This document shows, piece after piece, positions 12,166 to 25,400 of a stretch of 64,000 bases of DNA. The position numbers were made by a program, and so were the translations under genes. This stretch comes from Nematostella vectensis (Eukaryota; Cnidaria; Anthozoa; Actiniaria; Edwardsiidae): positions 1,302,001 through 1,366,000 of the forward strand of contig NC_064045.1 of the NCBI RefSeq assembly GCF_932526225.1, written 5' to 3'. The notes beneath the pieces were generated by a model, which was not told where the DNA came from, did no database searches, and worked only from the letters and a program-made list of their open reading frames with translations. The first letter of the stretch is position 1, and every line of letters begins with the position of its first letter.

Positions 12166-15100
12166 TGAGAAGTCATTGAATATCTTATTCGGTTTTGATT
12201 CTCTGGTGTACTGACTAGTCCTGGTGGAGGTGCTAATGGCCAGATTAGAAGAGTTCTGGGCTCTTGTCAAAGTCGTATTCGTTTTTTTATTTTTCGGTGT
12301 TTTGAATAGTCCACATGGTGTTCTTTGTTAAAGGGAAGTCTCAAAACTTCTGGGTTGGACCGCATATGGTACTTCTAAGAGCCTCTCGAGAGAACCAGCC
12401 TTATCTAGATTTTTTTGGTCCGTCCTGTCACGCCCAGGGCATGCACAAACACGTGTGGGCCGCACCCACCATCACTTTTGTAATGGTCCCTCTTCCTTAT
12501 CACAAGTCTGGTACTCTTAACATTATGTGGTGTCATGGAGTAATGTTAAAGCGTCTTTTGTTTTCATTTTATATTGAAACCTGTGTCAACAGGTGTAAAG
12601 TGTATTAACACTAGCTTTACACCTGTAAAATATCAGCAACTATCTGTGATAGAAGTGGCTGGCGTAATAACAGCTTGGCTTGCTTGAATCTCTGCCTTGT
12701 ATTTGGCTAGAACTAGTTCTTTGATCTCGAACGGGTAAAGGGCCCCATGCAGGTTTTTTTTTTTACGATATACACCTTATAATTATAATTGATGTCCATC
12801 GCAATCCCTGCTTCCTAAAGTTAGAGCCTAGTGCACCACTGGAGTCCAATGGACTCCGTGAAATTTAAAAATGCATACCGCTAGTTTTGCCGCTGTTAAT
12901 TTATCATATACCATTGTCTGGTCTCGCAAATAAATAATAAGAGATACATTATATATTTCAATATATACAGAAATACTTTATATGTTAATATAATATAAGA
13001 GTCTCCAGAGGGACTTTGAAGGCTGTTCCAAAACTGTGCTTATTATACATGTACGACCTACTTTGGGTTTAGAAGTTTGTGAGAAGTCATTGAATATCTT
13101 ATTCGGTTTTGTTTCTCTGGTGTACTGACTAGTCCTGGTGCAGGTGCCAATGGCCAGATTAGAAGAATTCTGGGCTCTTGTCAAAGTCGTATTCGTTTTT
13201 TATTTTTCGGTGTATTGAATAGTCCACATAGTGTTCTTTGTTGAAGGGAAGTCTCAAAACTTCTGGGTTGGACCGCATATGGTACTTCTAAGAGCCTCTC
13301 GAGAGAACAAGCCTTATCTAGATTTTTTTGGTCCGTCCTGTCACGCCCAGGGCATGCACAAACACGTGTGGGCCTCACCCCCCATCACTTTTGTAATGGT
13401 CCCTCCTCCTTATCACAAGTCTGCTACTCATAACATTATGTGGTGTCATGGAGTAATGTACTCTTACATGAGAGAGAAAGCGTCTTTTGTTTTAATTTTA
13501 TATTGAAACCTGAGTCAACAGGTGTAAAGTGTATTAACACTAGCTTTACACCTGTAAAATATCAGCAACTATCTGTGATAGAAGTGGCTTACGTAAAGAC
13601 AGCTTGGCTTGCTTGAATCTCTGCCTTGTATTTGGATAGAACTAGTTCTTTGATCTCGAACGGGTAAAGGGGCCCATGTAGGTTATTTTTTTTTCACGAT
13701 ATACACCTTATAATTATAATTGATGTCCATCGCAATCCCTGCTTCCTAAAGCTAGAGCCTAGTAGACCACTGGAGTCCAATGGACTCCGAGAATTTTAAA
13801 AATTCATACTGCTAGTTTTGCCGCTGTTAATTTAACATATCCCATTGTCTGGTCTTGCAAATAAATAATAAGAGATACTTTATACATTTCAATATATACA
13901 GAAATACTTTGTATATTAATATAATATAAGAGTCTCCAGAGGGACTTTGAAGGCTGTTCCAAAAATGTGCTTATTATACATGTACGACTTACTTTGGGTT
14001 TAGAAGTTTGTGAGAAGTCATTGAATATCTTATTCGGTTTTGATTCTCTGGTGTACTGACTAGTCCTGGTGCAGGTGCCAATGGCCAGATTAGAAGAGTT
14101 CTGGGCTCTTGTCAAAGTCGTATTAGTTTTTTATTTTTCGGTGTATTGAATAGTCCACATGGTGTTCTTTGTTGAAGGGAAGTCTCAAAACTTCTGGGTT
14201 GGACCGCATATGGTACTTCTAAGAGCCTCTCGAGAGAACCAGCCTTATCTAGATTTTTTTGGTCCGTCCTGTCACGCCCAGGGCATGCACAAACACGTGT
14301 GGGCCGCACCCACCATCACTTTTGTAATGGTCCCTCTTCCTTATCACAAGTCTGGTACTCTTAACATTATGTGGTGTCATGGAGTAATGTACTCTTACAT
14401 GAGAGAGAAAGCGTCTTTTGTTTTAATTTTATATTGAAACCTGTGTCAACAGGTGTAAAGTGTATTAACACTAGCTTTACACCTATAAAATATCAACAAC
14501 TATCTGTGATAGAAGTGGCTGGCGTAATGACAGCTTGGCTTGCTTGAATCTGCCTTGTATTTGGCTAGAACTAGTTCTTTGATCTCGAACGGGTAAAGGG
14601 GCCCATGCAGGGTTTTTTTTTCACGCTATACACCTTATAATTATAATTGATGTCCATCGCAATCCCTGCTTCCTGAAGTTAGAGCCTAGTGCACCACTGG
14701 AGTCCAATGGACTCCGGGAAATTTAAAAATTCATACTGCTAGTTTTGCCGCTGTTAATTTAACATATACCATTGTCTGGTCTTGCAAATAAATAATAAGA
14801 GATACTTTATACATTTCAATATATACAGAAATACTTTGTATATTAATATAATATAAGAGTCTCCAGAGGGACTTTGAAGGCTGTTCCAAAAATGTGCTTA
14901 TTATACATGTACGACCTACTTTGGGTTTAGAAGTTTGTGAGAAGTCATTGAATATCTTATTCGGTTTTGATTCTCTGGTGTACTGACTAGTCCTGGTGCA
15001 GGTGCCAATGGCCAGATTAGAAGAGTTCTGGGCTCTTGTCAAAGTCGTATTCGTTTTTTTTTTCGGTGTATTGAATAGTCCACATGGTGTTCTTTGTTGA

Positions 15101-15819
15101 AGGGAAGTCTCAAAACTTCTTGGTTGGACCGCATATGGTACTTCTAAGAGCCTCTCGAGAGAACAAGCCTTATCTAGATTTTTTTGGTCCGTCCTGTCAC
15201 GCCCAGGGCATGCACAAACACGTATGGGCCTCACCCCCCATCACTTTTGTAATGGTCCCTCTTCCTTATCACAAGTCTGCTACTCATAACATTATGTGGT
15301 GTCATGGAGTAATGTACTCTTACATGAGAGAGAAAGCGTCTTTTGTTTTAATTTTATATTGAAACCTGAGTCAACAGGTGTAAAGTGTATTAACACTAGC
15401 TTTACACCTGTAAAATATCAGCAACTATCTGTGATAGAAGTGGCTGGCGTAAAGACAGCTTGGCTTGCTTGAATCTCTGCCTTGTATTTGGATAGAACTA
15501 GTTCTTTGATCTCGAACGGGTAAAGGGGCCCATGCAGGCTATTTTTTTCACGATATACACCTTATAATTATAATTGATGTCCACCGCAATCCCTGCTTCC
15601 TAAAGTTAGAGCATAGTGCACCAATGGGGTCCAATGGACACCGAGAAATTTAAAAATGCATACTGCTAGTTTTGCCGCTGTTAATTTAACATATACCATT
15701 GTCTGGTCTTGCAAATAAATAATAAGAGATACTTTATACATTTCAATATATACAGAAATACTTTATATATTAATATAATATAAGAGTCTCCAGAGGGACT
15801 TTGAAGGCTGTTCCAAAAA
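8421..15819 (+). repeat. Tandem duplication of a four-monomer (3699-bp) block
   Basis: Monomers 10-13 (landmarks 8616, 9529, 10460, 11385) reappear directly downstream as monomers 14-17 (12315, 13228, 14159, 15084), each at exactly +3699 bp. Class-specific changes shared by both copies include the 16-bp deletion near 8847 and 12546, the GTGGCTTACG variant, and the one-base change CTTCTTGGTTGG. The junction lies between about 12121 (last monomer-6-like base, AAAAATGTGC) and about 12165. The longest matching run on the two sides limits resolution to about 45 bp. Confidence 0.88.
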
Positions 15820-17225
15820 TGTGCTTATTATACATGTACGACCTACTTTGGGTTTAGAAGTTTGTCAGAAGTCATTGAATATCTTATTCGGTTTTGATTT
15901 ATCTGGTGTACTGACTAGTCCTGGTGCAGGTGCCAATGGCCAGATTAGAAGAGTTCTGGGCTCTTGTCAAAGTCGTATTCGTTTTTTATTTTTTCGGTGT
16001 ATTGAATAGTCCACATGGTGTTCTTTGTTAAAGGGAAGTCTCAAAACTTCTGGGTTGGACCGCATATGGTACTTCTAAGAGCCTCTCGAGAGAACCAGCC
16101 TTATCTAGATTTTTTTGGTCCGTCCTGTCACGCCCAGGGCATGCACAAACACGTGTGGGCCGCACCCACCATCACTTTTGTAATGGTCCCTCTTCCTTAT
16201 CACAAGTCTGGTACTCTTAACATTATGTGGTGTCATGGAGTAATGTACTCTTACATGAGAGAGAAAGCGTCTTTTGTTTTCATTTTATATTGAAACCTGT
16301 GTCAACAGGTGTAAAGTGTATTAACACTAGCTTTACACCTGTAAAATATTAACAACTATCTGTGATAGAAGTGGCTGGCGTAATGACAGCTTGGCTTGCT
16401 TGAATCTCTGCCTTGTATTTGGATAGAACTAGTTCTTTGATCTCGAACGGGTAAAGGGGCCCATGCAGGCTATTTTTTTTCACGATATACACCTTATAAT
16501 TATAATTGATGTCCACCGCAATCCCTGCTTCCTAAAGTTAGAGCCTAGTGCACCACTGGAGTCCAATGGACTCCGAGAAATTTAAAAATGCATACTGCTA
16601 GTTTTGCCGCTGTTAATTTAACATATACCATTGTCTGGTCTTGCAAATAAATAATAAGAGATACTTTATACATTTCAATATATACAGAAATACTTTATAT
16701 ATTAATATAATATAAGAGTCTCCAGAGGGACTTTGAAGGCTGTTCCAAAAATGTGCTTATTATACATGTACGACCTACTTTGGGTTTAGAAGTTTGTGAG
16801 AAGTCATTGAATATCTTATTCGGTTTTGATTTATCTGGTGTACTGACTAGTCCTGGTGCAGGTGCCAATGGCCAGATTAGAAGAGTTCTGGGCTCTTGTC
16901 AAAGTCGTATTAGTTTTTTTATTTTTCGGTGTATTGAATAGTCCACATGGTGTTCTTTGTTGAAGGGAAGTCTCAAAACTTCTGGGTTGGACCGCATATG
17001 GTACTTCTAAGAGCCTCTCGAGAGAACAAGCCTTATCTAGATTTTTTTGGTCCGTCCTGTCACGCCCAGGGCATGCACAAACACGTGTGGGCCTCACCCC
17101 CCATCACTTTTGTAATGGTCCCTCTTCCTTATCACAAGTCTGCTACTCATAACATTATGTGGTGTCATGGAGTAATGTACTCTTACATGAGAGAGAAAGC
17201 GTCTTTTGTTTTAATTTTATATTGA
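12122..17225 (+). repeat. Higher-order repeat block, monomers 14-19 (partner of 1005-6108)
   Basis: Monomers 2-7 (landmarks 1198 to 5830) match monomers 14-19 (12315 to 16947) at a constant offset of 11117 bp. The match stops just after the conserved ORF of monomer 7/19: 6108 onward reads ACCCGTGTCAAC, while 17225 onward reads ACCTGAGTCAAC. A third, slightly more diverged copy is monomers 25-30. Confidence 0.85.
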
Positions 17226-17683
17226 AACCTGAGTCAACAGGTGTAAAGTGTATTAACACTAGCTTTACACCTGTAAAATATCAGCAACTAACTGTGATAG
17301 AAGTGGCTGGCGTAAAGACAGCTTGGCTTGCTTGAATCTCTGCCTTGTATTTGGATAGAACTAGTTCTTTGATCTCGAACGGGTAAAGGGGCCCATGCAG
17401 GCTATTTTTTTCACGATATACACCTTATAATTATAATTGATGTCCACCGCAATCCCTGCTTCCTAAAGTTAGAGCATAGTGCACCAATGGGGTCCAATGG
17501 ACACCGAGAAATTTAAAAATGCATACTGCTAGTTTTGCCGCTGTTAATTTAACATATACCATTGTCTGGTCTTGCAAATAAATAATAAGAGATACTTTAT
17601 ACATTTCAATATATACAGAAATACTTTGTATATTAATATAATATAAGAGTCTCCAGAGGGACTTTGAAGGCTGTTCCAAAAAT

Positions 17684-19586
17684 GTGCTTATTATACATGT
17701 ACGACCTACTTTGGGTTTAGAAGTTTGTCAGAAGTCATTGAATATCTTATTCGGTTTTGATTTATCTGGTGTACTGACTAGTCCTGGTGCAGGTGCCAAT
17801 GGCCAGATTAGAAGAGTTCTGGGCTCTTGTCAAAGTCGTATTCGTTTTTTATTTTTCGGTGTATTGAATAGTCCACATGGTGTTCTTTGTTAAAGGGAAG
17901 TCTCAAAACTTCGGGGTTGGACCGCATGTGGTACTTCTAAGAGCCACTCGAGAGAACAAGCCTTATCTAGATTTTTTTGGTCCGTCCTGTCACGCCCAGG
18001 GCATGCACAAACACGTGTGGGCCGCACCCACCATCACTTTTGTAATGGTCCCTCTTCCTTATCACAAGTCTGGTACTCTTAACATTATGTGGTGTCATGG
18101 AGTAATGTACTCTTACATGAGAGAGAAAGCGTCTTTTGTTTTAATTTTATATTGAAACCTGTGTCAACAGGTGTAAAGTGTATTAACACTAGCTTTACAC
18201 CTATAAAATATCAACAACTATCTGTGATAGAAGTGGCTGGCGTAATGACAGCTTGGCTTGCTTGAATCTGCCTTGTATTTGGCTAGAACTAGTTCTTTGA
18301 TCTCGAACGGGTAAAGGGGCCCATGCAGGTTATTTTTTTTCACGATATACACCTTATAATTATAATTGATGTCCATCGCAATCCCTGCTTCCTAAAGTTA
18401 GAGCCTAGTGCACCACTGGAGTCCAATGGACTCCGAGAAATTTAAAAATGCATACTGCTAGTTTTGCCGCTTTTAATTTATCATATACCATTGTCTGGTC
18501 TCGCAAATAAATAATAAGAGATACATTATATATTTCAATATATACAGAAATACTTTATATATTAATATAATATAAGAGTCTCCAGAGGGACTTTGAAGGC
18601 TGTTCCAAAACTGTGCTTATTATACATGTACGACCTACTTTGGGTTTAGAAGTTTGTCAGAAGTCATTGAATATCTTATTCGGTTTTGATTTATCTGGTG
18701 TACTGACTAGTCCTGGTGCAGGTGCCAATGGCCAGATTAGAAGAGTTCTGGGCTCTTGTCAAAGTCGTATTCGTTTTTTATTTTTCGGTGTATTGAATAG
18801 TCCACATGGTGTTCTTTGTTAAAGGGAAGTCTCAAAACTTCGGGGTTGGACCGCATGTGGTACTTCTAAGAGCCACTCGAGAGAACAAGCCTTATCTAGA
18901 TTTTTTTGGTCCGTCCTGTCACGCCCAGGGCATGCACAAACACGTGTGGGCCGCACCCACCATCACTTTTGTAATGGTCCCTCTTCCTTATCACAAGTCT
19001 GGTACTCTTAACATTATGTGGTGTCATGGAGTAATGTACTCTTACATGAGAGAGAAAGCGTCTTTTGTTTTAATTTTATATTGAAACCTGTGTCAACAGG
19101 TGTAAAGTGTATTAACACTAGCTTTACACCTATAAAATATCAACAACTATCTGTGATAGAAGTGGCTGGCGTAATGACAGCTTGGCTTGCTTGAATCTGC
19201 CTTGTATTTGGCTAGAACTAGTTCTTTGATCTCGAACGGGTAAAGGGGCCCATGCAGGTTATTTTTTTTCACGATATACACCTTATAATTATAATTGATG
19301 TCCATCGCAATCCCTGCTTCCTAAAGTTAGAGCCTAGTGCACCACTGGAGTCCAATGGACTCCGAGAAATTTAAAAATGCATACTGCTAGTTTTGCCGCT
19401 TTTAATTTATCATATACCATTGTCTGGTCTCGCAAATAAATAATAAGAGATACATTATATATTTCAATATATACAGAAATACTTTATATATTAATATAAT
19501 ATAAGAGTCTCCAGAGGGACTTTGAAGGCTGTTCCAAAACTGTGCTTATTATACATGTACGACCTACTTTGGGTTTAGAAGTTTGT
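17684..19586 (+). repeat. Single-monomer tandem duplication (929 bp), monomers 20 and 21
   Basis: 17684-18657 and 18613-19586 match at an offset of 929 bp. They share variants rare elsewhere: AACTTCGGGGTTGG, GAGCCACTCGAGAG and GCCGCTTTTAATTTATC. The match starts after the AAAATGTG/AAACTGTG difference (17683/18612) and ends at GTCAG versus GTGAG (18658/19587). It is a minimal one-unit expansion. Confidence 0.85.
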
Positions 19587-21239
19587 GAGAAGTCATTGAA
19601 TATCTTATTCGGTTTTGATTCTCTGGTTACTGACAAGTCCTGGTGCAGGTGCTAATGGCCAGATTAGAAGAGTTCTGGGCTCTTGTCAAAGTCGTATTCG
19701 TTTTTTTTTTTGGTGTTTTGAATAGTCCACATGGTGTTCTTTGTTGAAGGGAAGTCTCAAAACTTCTGGGTTGGACCGCATGTCGTACTTCTAAGAGCCT
19801 CTCGAGAGAACAAGCCTTATCTAGGTTTTTTTGGTCCGTCCTGTCACGCCCAGGGCATGCACAAACACGTGTGGGCACCAACCCCTATCACTTTTGTAAT
19901 GGTCCTTCTTCCCTATCACAAGTCTGGTACTCTTAACATTATGTGGTGTCATGGAGTAATGTACTCTTACATGAGAGAGAAAGCGTCTTTTGTTTTAATT
20001 TTATATTGAAACCTGTGTCAACAGGTGTAAAGTGTATTAACACTAGCTTTACACCTATAAAATATCAACAACTATCTGTGATAGAAGTGGCTGGCGTAAT
20101 GACAGCTTGGCTTGCTTGAATCTGCCTTGTATTTGGCTAGAACTAGTTCTTTGATCTCGAACGGGTAAAGGGGCCCATGCAGGTTATTTTTTTTCACGAT
20201 ATACACCTTATAATTATAATTGATGTCCATCGCAATCCCTGCTTCCTAAAGTTAGAGCCTAGTGCACCACTGGAGTCCAATGGACTCCGAGAAATTTAAA
20301 AATGCATACTGCTAGTTTTGCCGCTGTTAATTTATCATATACCATTGTCTGGTCTCGCAAATAAATAATAAGAGATACATTATATATTTCAATATATACA
20401 GAAATACTTTATATATTAATATAATATAAGAGTCTCCAGAGGGACTTTGAAGGCTGTTCCAAAACTGTGCTTATTATACATGTACGACCTACTTTGGGTT
20501 TAGAAGTTTGTGAGAAGTCATTGAATATCCTATTCGGTTTTGATTCTCTGGTTACTGACAAGTCCTGGTGCAGGTGCTAATGGCCAGATTAGAAGAGTTC
20601 TGGGCTCTTGTCAAAGTCGTATTCGTTTTTTTTTTGGTGTTTTGAATAGTCCACATGGTGTTCTTTGTTGAAGGGAAGTCTCAAAACTTCTGGGTTGGAC
20701 CGCATGTGGTACTTCTAAGAGCCTCTCGAGAGAACAAGCCTTATCTAGATTTTTTTGGTCCGTCCTGTCACGCCCAGGGCATGCACAAACACGTGTGGGC
20801 ACCAACCCCTATCACTTTTGTAATGGTCCTTCTTCCCTATCACAAGTCTGCTACTCATAACATTATGTGGTGTCATGGAGTAATGTACTCTAACATGAGA
20901 GAGAAAGCGTCTTTTGTTTTCATTTTATATTGAAACCTGTGTCAACAGGTGTAAAGTGTATTAACACTAGCTTTACACCTGTAAAATATCAGCAACTATC
21001 TGTGATAGAAGTGGCTGGCGTAATGACAGCTTGGCTTGCTTGAATCTCTGCCTTGTATTTGGCTAGAACTAGTTCTTTGATCTCGAACGGGTAAAGGGGC
21101 TAATGCAGGTTATTTTTTTTTACGATATACACCTTATAATTATAATTGATATCCATCGCAATCCCTGCTTCCTAAAGTTAGAGCCTAGTGCACCACTGGA
21201 GTCCAATGGACTCCGTGAAATTTAAAAATGCATACCGCT

Positions 21240-22405
21240 AGTTTTGCGCTGTTAATTTATCATATACCATTGCTTGGTCTCGCAAATAAATAATAAGAGA
21301 TACATTATATATTTCAATATATACAGCAATACTTTATATGTTAATATAATATAAGAGTCTCCAGAGGGACTTTGAAGGCTGATCCAAAACTGTGCTTATT
21401 ATACATGTACGACCTACGTTGGGTTTAGAAGTTAGTGAGAAGTCATTGAATATCTTATTCGGTTTTGATTCTCTGGTTACTGACAAGTCCTGGTGCAGGT
21501 GCCAATGGCCAGATTAGAAGAATTCTGGGCTCTTGTCAAAGTCGTATTCGTTTTTTATTTTTCGGTGTATTGAATAGTCCACATAGTGTTCTTTGTTGAA
21601 GGGAAGTCTCAAAACTTTTGGGTTGGACCGCATATGGTACTTCTAAGAGCCTCTCGAGAGAACAAGCCTTATCTAGATTTTTTTGGTCCGTCCTGTCACG
21701 CCCAGGGCATGCACAAACACGTGAGGGCACCAACCCCCATCACTTTTGTAATGGTCCTTCTTCCTTATCACAAGTCTGCTACTCATAACATTATGTGGTG
21801 TCATGGAGTAATGTACTCTAACATGAGAGAGAAAGCGTCTTTTGTTTTCATTTTATATTGAAACCTGTGTCAACAGGTGTAAAGTGTATTAACACTAGCT
21901 TTACACCTGTAAAATATCAGCAACTATCTGTGATAGAAGTGGCTGGCGTAAAGACAGCTTGGCTTGCTTGAATCTCTGCCTTGTATTTGGCTAGAACTAG
22001 TTCTTTGATCTCGAACGGGTAAAGAGGCCCATGCAGGATATTTTTTTTCACGATATACACCTTATAATTATAATTGATGTCCATCGCAATCCCTGCTTCC
22101 TAAAGTTAGAGCCTAGTGCACCACTGGATTTCAATGGACTCCGAGAAATTTAAAAATGCATACTGCTAGTTTTGCCGCTGTTAATTTAACGTATACCATT
22201 GTCTGGTCTCGCAAATAAATAATAAGAGATACTTTATAAATTTCAATATATACAGAAATACTTTATATATAAATATAATATAAGAGTCGCCAGAGGGACC
22301 TTGAAGGCTTATCCAAAAATGTGCTTATTATACATGTACGACCTACTTTGGGTTTAGAAGTTTGTGAGAAGTCATTGAATATCTTATTCGGTTTTGATTC
22401 TCTGG
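21240..22405 (+). repeat. Satellite segment sharing private variants with 38800-39965
   Basis: Monomer 24 and the start of 25 share rare changes with monomer 43 and the start of 44, at an offset of about 17560 bp: ATACAGCAATAC, GAAGTTAGTGAG, AAAGAGGC...GCAGGATATT, CTGGATTTCAATGG, AACGTATACC, and AGAGTCGCCAGAGGGACC with GGCTTATCC. The two copies are separated by roughly 19 monomers that lack these changes. Confidence 0.82.
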
Positions 22406-22419
22406 TGTACTGACTAGTC

Positions 22420-25400
22420 CTGGTGGAGGTGCTAATGGCCAGATTAGAAGAGTTCTGGGCTCTTGTCAAAGTCGTATTCGTTTTTTTATTTTTCGGTGTT
22501 TTGAATAGTCCACATGGTGTTCTTTGTTAAAGGGAAGTCTCAAAACTTCTGGGTTGGACCGCATATGGTACTTCTAAGAGCCTCTCGAGAGAACCAGCCT
22601 TATCTAGATTTTTTTGGTCCGTCCTGTCACGCCCAGGGCATGCACAAACACGTGTGGGCCGCACCCACCATCACTTTTGTAATGGTCCCTCTTCCTTATC
22701 ACAAGTCTGGTACTCTTAACATTATGTGGTGTCATGGAGTAATGTTAAAGCGTCTTTTGTTTTCATTTTATATTGAAACCTGTGTCAACAGGTGTAAAGT
22801 GTATTAACACTAGCTTTACACCTGTAAAATATCAGCAACTATCTGTGATAGAAGTGGCTGGCGTAATAACAGCTTGGCTTGCTTGAATCTCTGCCTTGTA
22901 TTTGGCTAGAACTAGTTCTTTGATCTCGAACGGGTAAAGGGGCCCATGCAGGTTATTTTTTTTTTCACGATATACACCTTATAATTATAATTGATGTCCA
23001 TCGCAATCCCTGCTTCCTAAAGTTAGAGCCTAGTGCACCACTGGAGTCCAATGGACTCCGTGAAATTTAAAAATGCATACCGCTAGTTTTGCCGCTGTTA
23101 ATTTATCATATACCATTGTCTGGTCTCGCAAATAAATAATAAGAGATACATTATATATTTCAATATATACAGAAATACTTTATATGTTAATATAATATAA
23201 GAGTCTCCAGAGGGACTTTGAAGGCTGTTCCAAAACTGTGCTTATTATACATGTACGACCTACTTTGGGTTTAGAAGTTTGTGAGAAGTCATTGAATATC
23301 TTATTCGGTTTTGATTCTCTGGTGTACTGACTAGTCCTGGTGCAGGTGCCAATGGCCAGATTAGAAGAATTCTGGGCTCTTGTCAAAGTCGTATTCGTTT
23401 TTTATTTTCGGTGTATTGAATAGTCCACATAGTGTTCTTTGTTGAAGGGAAGTCTCAAAACTTCTGGGTTGGACCGCATATGGTACTTCTAAGAGCCTCT
23501 CGAGAGAACAAGCCTTATCTAGATTTTTTTGGTCCGTCCTGTCACGCCCAGGGCATGCACAAACACGTGTGGGCCTCACCCCCCATCACTTTTGTAATGG
23601 TCCCTCCTCCTTATCACAAGTCTGCTACTCATAACATTATGTGGTGTCATGGAGTAATGTACTCTTACATGAGAGAGAAAGCGTCTTTTGTTTTAATTTT
23701 ATATTGAAACCTGAGTCAACAGGTGTAAAGTGTATTAACACTAGCTTTACACCTGTAAAATATCAGCAACTATCTGTGATAGAAGTGGCTTACGTAAAGA
23801 CAGCTTGGCTTGCTTGAATCTCTGCCTTGTATTTGGATAGAACTAGTTCTTTGATCTCGAACGGGTAAAGGGGCCCATGTAGGTTATTTTTTTTTCACGA
23901 TATACACCTTATAATTATAATTGATGTCCATCGCAATCCCTGCTTCCTAAAGCTAGAGCCTAGTAGACCACTGGAGTCCAATGGACTCCGAGAAATTTAA
24001 AAATTCATACTGCTAGTTTTGCCGCTGTTAATTTAACATATCCCATTGTCTGGTCTTGCAAATAAATAATAAGAGATACTTTATACATTTCAATATATAC
24101 AGAAATACTTTGTATATTAATATAATATAAGAGTCTCCAGAGGGACTTTGAAGGCTGTTCCAAAAATGTGCTTATTATACATGTACGACTTACTTTGGGT
24201 TTAGAAGTTTGTGAGAAGTCATTGAATATCTTATTCGGTTTTGATTCTCTGGTGTACTGACTAGTCCTGGTGCAGGTGCCAATGGCCAGATTAGAAGAGT
24301 TCTGGGCTCTTGTCAAAGTCGTATTAGTTTTTTATTTTTCGGTGTATTGAATAGTCCACATGGTGTTCTTTGTTGAAGGGAAGTCTCAAAACTTCTGGGT
24401 TGGACCGCATATGGTACTTCTAAGAGCCTCTCGAGAGAACCAGCTTTATCTAGATTTTTTTGGTCCGTCCTGTCACGCCCAGGGCATGCACAAACACGTG
24501 TGGGCCGCACCCACCATCACTTTTGTAATGGTCCCTCTTCCTTATCACAAGTCTGGTACTCTTAACATTATGTGGTGTCATGGAGTAATGTACTCTTACA
24601 TGAGAGAGAAAGCGTCTTTTGTTTTAATTTTATATTGAAACCTGTGTCAACAGGTGTAAAGTGTATTAACACTAGCTTTACACCTATAAAATATCAACAA
24701 CTATCTGTGATAGAAGTGGCTGGCGTAATGACAGCTTGGCTTGCTTGAATCTGCCTTGTATTTGGCTAGAACTAGTTCTTTGATCTCGAACGGGTAAAGG
24801 GGCCCATGCAGGTTTTTTTTTTTCACGCTATACACCTTATAATTATAATTGATGTCCATCGCAATCCCTGCTTCCTGAAGTTAGAGCCTAGTGCACCACT
24901 GGAGTCCAATGGACTCCGGGAAATTTAAAAATTCATACTGCTAGTTTTGCCGCTGTTAATTTAACATATACCATTGTCTGGTCTTGCAAATAAATAATAA
25001 GAGATACTTTATACATTTCAATATATACAGAAATACTTTGTATATTAATATAATATAAGAGTCTCCAGAGGGACTTTGAAGGCTGTTCCAAAAATGTGCT
25101 TATTATACATGTACGACCTACTTTGGGTTTAGAAGTTTGTGAGAAGTCATTGAATATCTTATTCGGTTTTGATTCTCTGGTGTACTGACTAGTCCTGGTG
25201 CAGGTGCCAATGGCCAGATTAGAAGAGTTCTGGGCTCTTGTCAAAGTCGTATTCGTTTTTTTTTTCGGTGTATTGAATAGTCCACATGGTGTTCTTTGTT
25301 GAAGGGAAGTCTCAAAACTTCTTGGTTGGACCGCATATGGTACTTCTAAGAGCCTCTCGAGAGAACAAGCCTTATCTAGATTTTTTTGGTCCGTCCTGTC